Notes under the pieces: model-generated | Database searches by the model: none | Seen by the model: only the letters and a program-made list of their open reading frames with translations | Told to the model about the DNA's origin: nothing | Source of the DNA: Lentzea nigeriaca | GTDB taxonomy: Bacteria > Actinomycetota > Actinomycetes > Mycobacteriales > Pseudonocardiaceae | Direction: 5' to 3' | Assembly (NCBI RefSeq): GCF_016907955.1 | Contig: NZ_JAFBCX010000005.1 | Span: 601,836 to 665,835, forward strand | Length of the DNA: 64,000 nucleotides | Part shown: in pieces, positions 39,310 through 49,100 of the stretch | How positions within the stretch are numbered: the first letter of the stretch is position 1 | Layout: every line of letters begins with the position of its first letter | Program-made: the position numbers and the translations under genes

Positions 39310-40937
39310 CACATGCGCTCCGGGGCGGTCACGCCGAGCAGGCCGAGGCCCGCGGCGAAGACCCGCCTGGTCGCGTTGACGAGCTGAAGCCTGACCTGGT
39401 GCAACGGAGTTGTCTCCTCATCACCGCGTGGAAGCACGCGGCAGTCCTGCTGGAAGCGGTGGTACGTGCCCGCGAGCTCTTCGAGGTAGCGAGCCACGCG
39501 GTGGGGCTCCCGCAGTTCGGCGGCGGTGGCCACCACGCGCGGGAACTCGCCGATCGTGCGGATGAGGTCGCCTTCGCGCTCGTGGGTGAGCAGCGCGAAG
39601 TCCCCACCTGGGGTGATGCCGAGGTCGGCGGCGTTGCGGAGGATCGACGACGTGCGCGCGTGCGCGTACTGCACGTAGTAGACCGGGTTGTCGTTGCTGT
39701 GCTTGCGCAGCAGGTCGAGGTCGATGTCGAGGCTGGAGTCGACGGACGAGCGGATCATCGCGTACCGGGCCGCGTCCACGCCGACCGCGTCGACCAGGTC
39801 CTCCATGGTGATCACGGTGCCCGCGCGCTTGCTCATCCGCACCGGCTGGCCACCGCTCACGAGGTTCACGAGCTGGCCGATCAGCACCTCGACGCTGTCC
39901 GGGTCGCCGCCCAGCACGGCCGCGGCCGCCTTGAGACGCGCGGTGTAGCCGTGGTGGTCCGCGCCGAGCATGTAGATGAAGCGGTCGAAGCCCCGGCTCT
40001 GCTTGTCCGCGAGGTAGGCGATGTCACCGGCGATGTAGGCCGGGTTGCCGTCTCCCTTGATGACGACGCGGTCCTTGTCGTCGCCGTAGTCGGTCGAGCG
40101 CAGCCACCAGGCGTCGTCCTTCTCGTACAGCGAGCCGTTCGCCTTGAGCTTCGCCACGGTGTCCGCGACCGCGCCGCTCTGGTGCAGCGTGAGCTCGGAG
40201 AAGAAGACGTCGAAGTGGGTGCCGAAGTCGTCCAGGCTGCGCTTGATCTCGTCGATCATCAGCTCGAGGCCGACGCGGCGCACGGTCGCGGGGTCGCCGA
40301 GCGCACCCGGCTCGCGGCGCAGCACCTCGGCCGCGATCTCGCCCACGTAGGTGCCCGCGTAGCCGTCCTCGGGGACGGGCTCGCCCTTCGCGGCGGCGAT
40401 CAGCGAACTGACGAACCTGTCGATCTGCGCGCCCGCGTCGTTGATGTAGTACTCACGCGTGATCTCGGCGCCGCGGGCCTGCAGAACGCGGCCGATCGCG
40501 TCGCCGACCGCCGCCCAGCGCGCGCCGCCCAGGTGGATGGGACCGGTCGGGTTCGCGGAGACGAACTCCAGGTTGATCTTCTGGCCCTGGAGCTCGCTGC
40601 CCGTGCCGTAGCCGTCCTTCAGCGCGTCCTCGACGATGGCGCCCTGGGCCTCGGTGGCGATGGTGAGGTTGATGAAGCCCGGCCCGGCCACGTCGGCCTT
40701 GGCGATGGCTTCGTGGCTCCGCAGGGCCTCGGCGAGCCACGTGGCGAACTCGCGCGGCGCGACACCGACCTTCTTGGCGAGCTGGAGCGCGATGTTCGTG
40801 GCGTAGTCGCCGTGCTCGGGGTTCCTGGGTCGCTCGACCGTCACCTGCTCGGGGAGCGCGGTGGCGTCCAGACCTCGGTCAGCCAGCAACTGGGCAACCG
40901 CGGTCCCGACGAGATCGGCAAGCGCTTCAGGGGTCAC
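39309..40937 (-). CDS. argS: Arginyl-tRNA synthetase
   Basis: 542 residues. Class I synthetase: HIGH-type [19 protein letters not shown]-type [18 protein letters not shown]-terminal Add-1 domain ([22 protein letters not shown]) and C-terminal anticodon-binding helices ending in PERM. GTG 40937 ([14 protein letters not shown]) is preferred: no ribosome site is visible, but a TAGACT -10 motif sits 8 bases upstream, which suits a leaderless transcript. Confidence 0.96.
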   Translation of the reverse strand: MTPEALADLVGTAVAQLLADRGLDATALPEQVTVERPRNPEHGDYATNIALQLAKKVGVAPREFATWLAEALRSHEAIAKADVAGPGFINLTIATEAQGAIVEDALKDGYGTGSELQGQKINLEFVSANPTGPIHLGGARWAAVGDAIGRVLQARGAEITREYYINDAGAQIDRFVSSLIAAAKGEPVPEDGYAGTYVGEIAAEVLRREPGALGDPATVRRVGLELMIDEIKRSLDDFGTHFDVFFSELTLHQSGAVADTVAKLKANGSLYEKDDAWWLRSTDYGDDKDRVVIKGDGNPAYIAGDIAYLADKQSRGFDRFIYMLGADHHGYTARLKAAAAVLGGDPDSVEVLIGQLVNLVSGGQPVRMSKRAGTVITMEDLVDAVGVDAARYAMIRSSVDSSLDIDLDLLRKHSNDNPVYYVQYAHARTSSILRNAADLGITPGGDFALLTHEREGDLIRTIGEFPRVVATAAELREPHRVARYLEELAGTYHRFQQDCRVLPRGDEETTPLHQVRLQLVNATRRVFAAGLGLLGVTAPERM

Positions 40938-40945
40938 GACGCATG

Positions 40946-40951
40946 AGTCTA
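40946..40951 (-). promoter_or_regulatory. Possible leaderless -10 element of argS
   Basis: TAGACT on the minus strand, 8 bases before GTG 40937, with no Shine-Dalgarno sequence between. The same layout (TAGACT, 6 bases, GTGACC) occurs before the ROK gene. Confidence 0.35.
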
Positions 40952-41106
40952 GAGAAGCGTTGTCGCAGGTCTCGACCGGGTTACCGGGTCTCGGAGGGTG
41001 AGACGGCAAGTGTTAACGCCCACGTGGTATCGCTACGCGCTGACAGCGACCAGACACCAAGTCCCTACACTGGCGCCGGTTGACCAGGACGACAACTGAG
41101 GCGGAC

Positions 41107-41934
41107 ATGGTAAGCGGCAAGAAGACGAAGGCCACACGCAGCAGCGTGGCGGCCGCCCGTTCCTCCGTGGTGGCGAGCAAGCCGAAGCCGTGGGGCACGA
41201 TCATCGCGGTGATCGCCGTTCTCGGCCTGGCCGGTGGCGTGTTCGGATATGCGTACTCGCAGATCCACGCGAACAACGTCAAAGAGGCCGCCCTGGCCAA
41301 GTGGAAGCCCTCCGACACGAACAAGGACCCGTCGACGCAGCTCGCGGGCATCGTGATCAAGGAGTACAAGGGCTCCCGCCACGTCGAGCCGACCCAGCGC
41401 GTCGCCTACGACCAGACCCCCGCGTTCGGCGGCCCGCACGACTCGCAGTGGGCCGACTGCACCGGCGTCGTCTACGACAAGGCCGTCCGCACCGAGAACA
41501 TGGTCCACGGCCTCGAGCACGGCGCCGTCTGGATCGCGTACAACCCCGACCAGGTCAAGGACGACGCGCTCAACAAGCTCAAGGCCAAGGCCGAGGGCCA
41601 GCAGTACACGATGCTGTCGCCGTTCCCCGGTCTCGACAAGCCGATCTCGCTGCAGTCGTGGGGCCACCAGCTGAAGGTGGACAACGCCGACGACGAGCGC
41701 ATCGACCAGTTCATCTCCTCGCTGCGCCGCAACCCGAACACCTACCCCGAGGTCGGCGCGTCCTGCGAGAACTCGCAGTTCCTGGCCAACCCGGCCCCGT
41801 TCGTCGCCGAGAAGCCGGGCGCGGACGCCGTGCCGATGGACGGTGGCAAGGACGAGTCCAAGACCGAAGGTCAGCAGCCGAACATGAGCACTCCTCCGCC
41901 GTCGGGCTCCGCCTCGACGCCGCCGTCCAGCTGA
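41107..41934 (+). CDS. DUF3105 membrane-anchored protein
   Basis: 275 residues from ATG 41107 (GAGGCGGAC site). Basic N-terminus, one membrane helix (WGTIIAVIAVLGLAGGVFGYAYS, about 31-53), then an extracytoplasmic DUF3105 domain: AYDQTPAFGGPHDSQW, RTENMVHGLEHGAVWIAYNP (clustered His), and CENSQFLANPAPF; Pro/Ser tail. Function unknown. Overlaps the DUF305 gene by one base; the pair recurs in actinobacteria. Confidence 0.9.
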   Translation: MVSGKKTKATRSSVAAARSSVVASKPKPWGTIIAVIAVLGLAGGVFGYAYSQIHANNVKEAALAKWKPSDTNKDPSTQLAGIVIKEYKGSRHVEPTQRVAYDQTPAFGGPHDSQWADCTGVVYDKAVRTENMVHGLEHGAVWIAYNPDQVKDDALNKLKAKAEGQQYTMLSPFPGLDKPISLQSWGHQLKVDNADDERIDQFISSLRRNPNTYPEVGASCENSQFLANPAPFVAEKPGADAVPMDGGKDESKTEGQQPNMSTPPPSGSASTPPSS

Positions 41935-42620
41935 TGACCTCACCGGAAGCGACCGAGACCGAGCGTCCCTCCGGGGTCGCTCGGACCCTCGTCATCACCG
42001 CGGCCGTGCTCGCCGTGCTCCTGCTGGGCGCGGCGATCGGCCTGCTCGTGAAGCTCCCCGGCTCGACCACGTCCGCGGCACCGGCCTCCGGTTCCGTGGA
42101 CGTCGGCTTCTGCCAGGACATGTCGGTGCACCACCTGCAGGGCATCCAGATGGCCAACATCGCCCGCGACCGCACCACCGACCCCGACGTCCGGCAGCTC
42201 GCCTTCGACATCGCCTCCACCCAGCTCGAACAGGTGGGGCGCATGAAGGGGTGGCTGATGATGTGGAACGAGCACGAGCAGTCGCCCAACGGCGTCTACA
42301 TGTCGTGGATGAACGACGCGGGCATCCACGGCCACGGCGCCACGACCGCCGAACCGGGCAAGCCGCTCATGCCCGGCATGGCCACCACCGACGAGCTCAC
42401 GAAGCTGCGCGGCCTCTCCGGCCGCGACCTCGAGGTGTACTTCCTCCAGCTGATGATCCGCCACCACACGGGTGGCGCACCGATGGCCGAGTTCGCGGCC
42501 CATCGGGCAGGGCAGCCGTTCGTGCGGACGCTCGCCGACAACATGCTGAAGTCGCAGACGTCCGAGCTCGACGTCATGAAGGACCTGCTGGCGAAGCGCG
42601 GAGCCGCCCCGCTGCCGTAG
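41934..42620 (+). CDS. DUF305 membrane-anchored protein
   Basis: 228 residues; TGATG coupling to the upstream gene. One membrane helix (TLVITAAVLAVLLLGAAIGLLV) then a ferritin-like DUF305 domain with duplicated motifs FCQDMSVHHLQGIQMANIA and LQLMIRHHTGGAPMAEFA. The His/Met-rich sites suggest metal (copper-type) binding, inferred from residues only. Confidence 0.9.
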   Translation: MTSPEATETERPSGVARTLVITAAVLAVLLLGAAIGLLVKLPGSTTSAAPASGSVDVGFCQDMSVHHLQGIQMANIARDRTTDPDVRQLAFDIASTQLEQVGRMKGWLMMWNEHEQSPNGVYMSWMNDAGIHGHGATTAEPGKPLMPGMATTDELTKLRGLSGRDLEVYFLQLMIRHHTGGAPMAEFAAHRAGQPFVRTLADNMLKSQTSELDVMKDLLAKRGAAPLP

Positions 42621-42632
42621 CCCGCTCGTGCT

Positions 42633-42683
42633 CGCTGAAGGGGGCCTTCCTCCACGTCAGGTGGAGGAAGGCCCCCTTCAGCG
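42633..42683 (+). terminator. Strong hairpin terminator
   Basis: Perfect 23-bp arms (42633-42655, 42661-42683; CGCTGAAGGGGGCC type) with a 5-base loop, 12 bases after the DUF305 stop. Confidence 0.85.
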
Positions 42684-42757
42684 CTTTCACCCGCCGTAAC
42701 GATGGACATCCGGCTACCGCCGAGTAACGTGGGTCACACCCCTACTCGGAGGTAACC

Positions 42758-44632
42758 ATGACCGTCGACGAGCGCGCGGCCAGGCAGGTCGCCGAACAAG
42801 CACGGGAAACCCGCTGGCAGCGACCGAGCTTCGGCAAGGAGCTCTTCCTCGGTCACTTCCGCATCGATCTCATCCACCCGCATCCGAGTGGCACTGCCGA
42901 GGACCGCGAGCGCGGTGAGGCGTTCCTGGAGAAGCTCCGCAAGTTCACCGAGTCCCACATCGACAACAGGGTCATCGAGCGGGACGCCCAGATCCCCGAC
43001 GACGTGCTGAAGGGCCTCAAGGACCTCGGCGCGTTCGGCATGAAGATCAAGCCGGAGTACGGCGGCATCGGCCTGACCCAGGTCTACTACAACAAGGCCC
43101 TGATGCTGGTGGGAAGCGCCAGCCCCGCCATCGGCGCCATGCTGTCGGCCCACCAGTCCATCGGTGTCCCCCAACCCATCGCGATGTTCGGCAGCCCGGA
43201 GCAGAAGGCCGAGTTCCTGCCGCGGTGCGCGAAGGGTGAGATCACGGCGTTCCTCCTCACCGAACCGGACGTCGGCAGCGACCCCGCGCGCCTCGGCACC
43301 ATCGCGACGCCCGACGGCGACGACTACGTCCTCAACGGCGTGAAGCTGTGGACCACCAACGGTGTCGTGGCCGACCTGCTCGTCGTCATGGCGTTGGTGC
43401 CGGACCGCGGCATCTCCGCGTTCGTCGTCGAGGCGGACGCCGAGGGCATCACGGTGGAGAACCGCAACGCGTTCATGGGCCTGCGGGGCCTGGAGAACGG
43501 CGTGACCAGGTTCCACAACGTCCGTGTGCCCAAGAAGAACCTCATCGGCAAGGAGGGCGCGGGCCTCAAGATCGCTCTGGCCACCCTCAACACCGGCCGC
43601 CTCAGCCTCCCCGCACTCTGCGCGGGCAGTGCCAAGTGGTGCCTGAAGATCGCCCGCGAGTGGAGCACCGCACGCACCCAGTGGGGCCTGCCGGTCGGCA
43701 GGCACGAGGCCATCGCCGGCAAGATCGCCTACATCGCGGCGACGGCGTACGCGCTGGAGGCCGTGCTGGACCTCAGTTCCGAACTGGCGGACGCCGGCAG
43801 CCACGACATCCGCATCGAGGCCGCGCTGGCCAAGCTCTACGCGTCCGAGAAGGCGTGGCTGGTCGCGGACGAGCTCGTCCAGATCCGCGGCGGCCGCGGC
43901 TACGAGACGGCAGAGTCGCAGGCGGCACGCGGAGAACGCGGCATCGCGGCCGAGCAGGTGCTGCGCGACCTGCGCATCAACCGCATCTTCGAGGGCTCCA
44001 CCGAGATCATGCACCTGCTGATCGCGCGCGAGGCCGTCGACGCGCACCTGTCGGTCGCCGGCGACATCATCGACCCCGACGCCGACCGTCAGGCGAAGAT
44101 GAAGGCTGCGGCGAAAGCAGGCGGGTTCTACGCCAAATGGCTGCCCACGCTCGTCGTCGGCAAGGGCCAGAGTCCGGCCGGCTACACCGAGTTCGGGCCG
44201 CTCGCCAAGCACCTTCGGTTCGTCGAGCGGTCGGCGCGCAAGCTGGCGCGGCAGACGTTCTACGCCATGTCGCGGTGGCAGGGGAAAATGGAGCGCAAGC
44301 AGCGGTTCCTCAGCCGGATCGTGGACATCGGCGCAGAGCTCTTCGCGATCAGTGCCGTGTGCGTGCGGGCCGCGCAGGACAAGAATCCCAACGCCGAGGC
44401 GCTCGCGGACGCGTTCGCCAGGCAGGCGCGGATCCGGGTCGACGAGCTGTTCGAGAAGCTCTGGAAGAACACCGACGACAGCGACCAGGTGCTGGCCAGG
44501 CAGGTCCTGGACGGCAACTACACGTGGCTGGAGGAGGGCGTGCTGGACGCGTCCATTCCCGGTCGGTGGATCGCGGACTCGACGCACCGCGAGTCCACGG
44601 TCGCGAACGTGCACCGTCCGACACCCAGGTGA
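42758..44632 (+). CDS. Acyl-CoA dehydrogenase, long form
   Basis: 624 residues. FAD enzyme for alpha,beta-oxidation of an acyl-CoA. Conserved ITAFLLTEPDVGSDPARLGTIA, ARTQWGLPVGRHEAIAGKIAYIA, and DLRINRIFEGSTEIMHLLIAREAVDAHL; about 200 extra C-terminal residues, as in the VLCAD/ACAD9-like bacterial group. GGAGGT precedes the ATG. Single gene; substrate not predictable. Confidence 0.93.
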   Translation: MTVDERAARQVAEQARETRWQRPSFGKELFLGHFRIDLIHPHPSGTAEDRERGEAFLEKLRKFTESHIDNRVIERDAQIPDDVLKGLKDLGAFGMKIKPEYGGIGLTQVYYNKALMLVGSASPAIGAMLSAHQSIGVPQPIAMFGSPEQKAEFLPRCAKGEITAFLLTEPDVGSDPARLGTIATPDGDDYVLNGVKLWTTNGVVADLLVVMALVPDRGISAFVVEADAEGITVENRNAFMGLRGLENGVTRFHNVRVPKKNLIGKEGAGLKIALATLNTGRLSLPALCAGSAKWCLKIAREWSTARTQWGLPVGRHEAIAGKIAYIAATAYALEAVLDLSSELADAGSHDIRIEAALAKLYASEKAWLVADELVQIRGGRGYETAESQAARGERGIAAEQVLRDLRINRIFEGSTEIMHLLIAREAVDAHLSVAGDIIDPDADRQAKMKAAAKAGGFYAKWLPTLVVGKGQSPAGYTEFGPLAKHLRFVERSARKLARQTFYAMSRWQGKMERKQRFLSRIVDIGAELFAISAVCVRAAQDKNPNAEALADAFARQARIRVDELFEKLWKNTDDSDQVLARQVLDGNYTWLEEGVLDASIPGRWIADSTHRESTVANVHRPTPR

Positions 44633-44641
44633 ATCCGTTAC

Positions 44642-44726
44642 TGCACTGGGCAGGCTGATGGTGCGGGCGCGGCACCTGCCCAGTGCACGGTCGGTAGGGG
44701 GCTACGTCCCCCGCATCCCCCTACCG
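44642..44726 (+). terminator. Two tandem terminator hairpins
   Basis: First hairpin: TGCACTGGGCAGG (44642-44654) with 44675-44687, 13 bp. Second: CGGTAGGGGG (44692-44701) with 44717-44726, 10 bp. Both lie in the 219-bp gap between the convergent acyl-CoA dehydrogenase and ROK genes. Confidence 0.7.
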
Positions 44727-44851
44727 ACTCCCCTTGCAACGGAAGGACACAACACCCTCCAGGTGGAGGTGTCGGTAACGCTAAGCCACAAAGTGGGGTC
44801 AACAGTTACGACAATTGAGTGAACTACCAGGTAGGGGTCACTCAACTACTC

Positions 44852-46021
44852 TCAGAGAGTAACTTCGAAGACCAATTCGCGGGCGGCTTCGAGGCCCATC
44901 GCGATGGCTCCGGAGAGCACCGCGCCGTCACCGAGCGAACCCGCCACGATCCGGGGTGCCAGCGGCGTCATCGTGCGCAGCGCGGCTTCCAGCGGCGCGA
45001 GCAGCAAGTCGACGTTCGACCCGACGCCACCACCCAGGACGACCAGTTCGGGATCGATCACCGCGGTGACCGAGGCGACGAGGAACGCCAGCCGTTCCGC
45101 CTCGATTCGCACCACATCGAGGGCCCGTGCGTCGCCGGATCGCGCGGCAGCGAACACCTCACGAGCCGATCGCGCCGACAGTCCATGTTCACGGGCGAGC
45201 GCCACAACGGATTCCGCCGCGGTCGCCTCTTCGAACTGTCCACGTTGGACGTCCGAAGCGGACTGTCCGAACGGCAGGAACCCGACCTCGCCCGCCGCGC
45301 CGTGCGCACCGCGGAACAGCACGCCGTCGACGCAGATCCCCATGCCGACACCCGTGCCGACGGTCGCGCACACGAACACACGAACGTCCTTGGCGGCCCC
45401 GTAGACGTGCTCCCCCAACGCAGCCAGGTTCGCGTCGTTCTCCACGACGACCACCGGCCCGAGCGACGATTCCAGCCCGTCCAGCACGCCCGCCGACTCC
45501 CAGCCGGGCAGGTTGGGCGCGTGCCGCACGACCCGTGAGCGTTGATCGATCACGCCGGGACTGCCGATCACCTTCACCACGACATCCGTGAGAGCGATCC
45601 CAGCATCGGCCACCGTGCGCGAAGCCAGCTCGGTCACCGTACGCACCAACGCCGACGCCGACCGACTGCGGTTGCGCTCGTCGACGCGGGCCACCACGGA
45701 GCCGCCCAGATCGGCCACGGCCGCCCGGATCCGCTCCCGCCCGATGTCGACGCCCAGCACGTAACCGGCGGCCGGGTTCGGCTCGTAGACCACGGCGGAA
45801 CGACCGGGACCGGCTGTCGTGCGACCGATGGGGCGCACCAGGTTGTGACGTTCCAGATCGACCAGCGCCTGTCCGACGGTCGGCTTGGACAACCCGGTGT
45901 CTTTCGCGATCTGCGGCCGTGTGGCAGCACCCAGACGGCGCAACCGGTGGAGCACAGCGCGTTGGTTGAGCACGCGCATGCCCGCTGGTGTACCCACCTC
46001 TGGCGGCTTGCGGTCGGTCAC
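44852..46021 (-). CDS. ROK-family transcriptional regulator
   Basis: 389 residues. N-terminal winged helix (RPQIAKDTGLSKPTVGQALVDLERHNLV, about 34-62) and a sugar-kinase-like ROK domain (GYVLGVDIGRERIRAAVADLGG, VENDANLAALGEHVYGA, TVGTGVGMGICVDGVLFRGAHGAAGEVG). The CxCGxxGC zinc motif of most ROK proteins is missing (it reads GFLPFGQSASDVQRG). GTG start, apparently leaderless. Divergent from the GH92 gene, which it probably represses in response to a sugar (inferred). Confidence 0.92.
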   Translation of the reverse strand: MTDRKPPEVGTPAGMRVLNQRAVLHRLRRLGAATRPQIAKDTGLSKPTVGQALVDLERHNLVRPIGRTTAGPGRSAVVYEPNPAAGYVLGVDIGRERIRAAVADLGGSVVARVDERNRSRSASALVRTVTELASRTVADAGIALTDVVVKVIGSPGVIDQRSRVVRHAPNLPGWESAGVLDGLESSLGPVVVVENDANLAALGEHVYGAAKDVRVFVCATVGTGVGMGICVDGVLFRGAHGAAGEVGFLPFGQSASDVQRGQFEEATAAESVVALAREHGLSARSAREVFAAARSGDARALDVVRIEAERLAFLVASVTAVIDPELVVLGGGVGSNVDLLLAPLEAALRTMTPLAPRIVAGSLGDGAVLSGAIAMGLEAARELVFEVTL

Positions 46022-46027
46022 TTGCCG

Positions 46028-46033
46028 AGTCTA
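46028..46033 (-). promoter_or_regulatory. Possible leaderless -10 element of the ROK gene
   Basis: TAGACT on the minus strand 6 bases before GTG 46021. The shared 151-bp gap with GH92 (46022-46172) also holds a plus-strand TTGACA, likely part of the GH92 promoter. Confidence 0.35.
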
Positions 46034-46172
46034 GATCTTGAGCGGTGGACCACGCGCGCGACCGGCGAGAGGACAAGTTCGAAGACAGTTTCCGTCCGAT
46101 CTCTTGACAACGATGTCACCTGTAGAAACGCTCCCTCGCGAATGGGGCAGGCAAGGCGGCGGAAGGGTTGCA

Positions 46173-49100
46173 ATGAGGCAACTGGGGAAAAGACGGGCAA
46201 CAACTCTGTTGAGCGTTGCGATCACTGCGACACTGGTGTGCGGCGTCACCAGCGGCAACGCGGCCGCGGCACCAGAGGAGTCAGGCGTGGGCTTTTCGTC
46301 GTCCTTTGAGGACGGTCAACCGCAACCGTCGTGGGTCAGCACCGTCGAGACCGACCCGGCGGGCAACCCGAAGTCCGCGGGCGTGGTCGGCTCCAACGGC
46401 ACGAGCCTCCCCGGCAACGTCGCCGAGAAGGCCGCCGTGGCGGCCAACGGGGAGAACGCCCCCAACGAGGGCGTAGACAAAATCAACGACGGCAACATCA
46501 ACACCAAGTGGCTGGTCTTCGCTTCCACCGGCTGGGTGACGTTCGACTTCGGTGCGAGCCCGCAGACCATCAAGAAGTACTCGGTCTCGTCGGCCAACGA
46601 CGAGCCTGAGCGCGACCCGAAGGACTGGACGCTGCAGGGCTCGAACGACGGCACCAACTGGACCGTCGTCGACACCCGCACCGGGGAGAGCTTCGCCGAG
46701 CGGTTCCAGACCAAGGTCTACGACGTCGCCTCGCCGGCGTCGTACCGGCGCTACAAGCTCGACGTCACGGCGAACCACGGCACGGACATCGTGCAGATCT
46801 CCGAGATCGAGCTCTCCGACGGCTCCACGAACCCGCCGGCGCCGAACATGCGCAGCCTCGTCGGCAGCGGTCCCACGAACGGCTACACCGCCAAGTCGCG
46901 GGTCGGCTGGACCGGCCAGAAGGCGTTCCGCACCCAGGGCAGGCACACGACCGAAGGCCGGGCCTACAGCTACAACAAGGTCTTCGACGTCGACGTCAAG
47001 GTCGGGCCGCAGACCGAGCTGTCGTACATGATCTTCCCGGACTGGGTGAACGACAACCTGAACTACCCGAGCACGTACTCGTCGGTGGACCTCGCGTTCT
47101 CCGACGGCACATACCTGAGCGACCTCAAGGCGGTCGACCAGCACGGCGCGGTGCTGTCGCCGCAGGGCCAGGGTGCGGGCAAGTTCCTGTACACCAACCA
47201 GTGGAACAAGGTGGCGTCCACGATCGGCGCGGTCGCGGCCGGCAAGACGATCAAGCGGGTCCTCGTCGCCTACGACGGTCCCAAGGGCCCGACCGAGTTC
47301 GGCGCCTGGTTCGACGACATCCGCGTCGGCGACGTCGTGAAGACGCAGTACGCGAAGCCTTCCGACTACGTGCTGACCACGCGCGGCACCAACTCGAACG
47401 GTTCGTTCTCGCGGGGCAACAACTTCCCGGCGACCGCGGTGCCGCACGGCTTCAACTTCTGGACCCCGATGACCAACGCGGGCTCGCAGAGCTGGCTGTA
47501 CGAGTACCAGCAGCGCAACAACGCGCAGAACCTGCCGACGCTGCAGGCGTTCACCGCGTCCCACGAGCCGAGCCCGTGGATGGGTGACCGCCAGACGTTC
47601 CAGGTCATGCCGTCGGACAAGGCGCCGACGCAGGACCGCGCGCTGCGGTCGTTGCCGTTCAAGCACGACAACGAGATCGCGAAGGCGCACTACTACGGTG
47701 TGACCTTCGAGAACGGCATGAAGACCGAGATCGCGCCGACCGACCACGCGGCGGTGTTCCGGTTCACGTTCCCCGACTCCAGTGAGAAGAACCTGGTGTT
47801 CGACAACGTGAACAACCAGGGTGGCCTCACGCTGGACGCCGCGAACGGTGTCGTCACGGGGTTCTCGGACGTACGGATCGGTTCGGCGGGCACGACCCGG
47901 TTGTTCGTCTACGCGAAGGCCGACAAGCCGGTGACGGCGAGCGGCAAGCTCTCCGGGTTCGGCAGGGACAACGTCGGCGGCTACTTCTCGTTCGGCGACA
48001 AGACCGTCGAGCTGCGGATCGCCACGTCGTTGATCTCGGTCGACCAGGCGAAGTCGAACCTGGAACAGGAGATCAAGCCGGCGGACACCTTCGACGCCGT
48101 GCGTGACCGCGCGCAGGCCGCGTGGGACAAGATCCTCGGCATCCTCTCCGTGGAGGGCGCCTCCGAGGAGCAGCTGATCACGCTGTACTCCAACATGTAC
48201 CGGCTCTACCTGTACCCGAACTCGGGTTACGAGAAGGTCGGCGACAAGATGCAGTACGCGTCCCCGGTGTCGCCGCCGGCCGGTGCGAACACGCCGACGC
48301 ACACCGGCGCGAAGATCGTCGACGGCAAGATCTACGTCAACAACGGCTTCTGGGACACCTACCGCACGACCTGGCCCGCCTACTCGTTGTTCACCCCGTC
48401 CAAGGCGGGCGAGATGGCGGAGGGCTTCGTCCAGCAGTACAAGGACGGCGGCTGGATCTCGCGCTGGTCCTCCCCCGGCTACGCCGACCTGATGACCGGA
48501 ACGAGCTCCGACGTGGCGTTCGCCGACGCGTACCTGAAGGGCGTGTCGAACTTCGACATCAAGGCCGCGTACGACGCCGCCGTGAAGAACGCCTCCGTGG
48601 TGCCGCCGAACAGCGCCGTGGGCCGCAAGGGCATGGACCGGTCGGTGTTCCTCGGCTACACCGGCCACGACCAGATGGAGACGGAGGCCTGGTCCTGGGC
48701 GATCGAGGGCTACCTCAACGACTTCGGCATCGCGTCGATGGCGAAGGCGCTGCACGAGAAGACGGGCGAGAAGCGGTACGCGGAGGAGTACGAGTACTTC
48801 CTCAACCGCGCCCAGAACTACGTGCTGACGTTCGACAAGAGGATCGGCTTCTTCCAGGGCCGCAACGTCGACGGCTCGTGGCGCGTCGAGGACCCGGCGA
48901 AGTACAACCCGCAGGACTGGCGCTACGACTACACCGAGACGAACGGCTGGAACATGGCGTTCACGGTGCCGCACGACGGACAGGGCCTCGCGAACCTGTA
49001 CGGCGGGCGGGACAAGCTGGCCGCCAAGCTCGACCAGTTCTTCTCGTTGCCGGAGACCGCGAAGTTCCCCGGCGGCTACGGCGGCGTGATCCACGAGATG

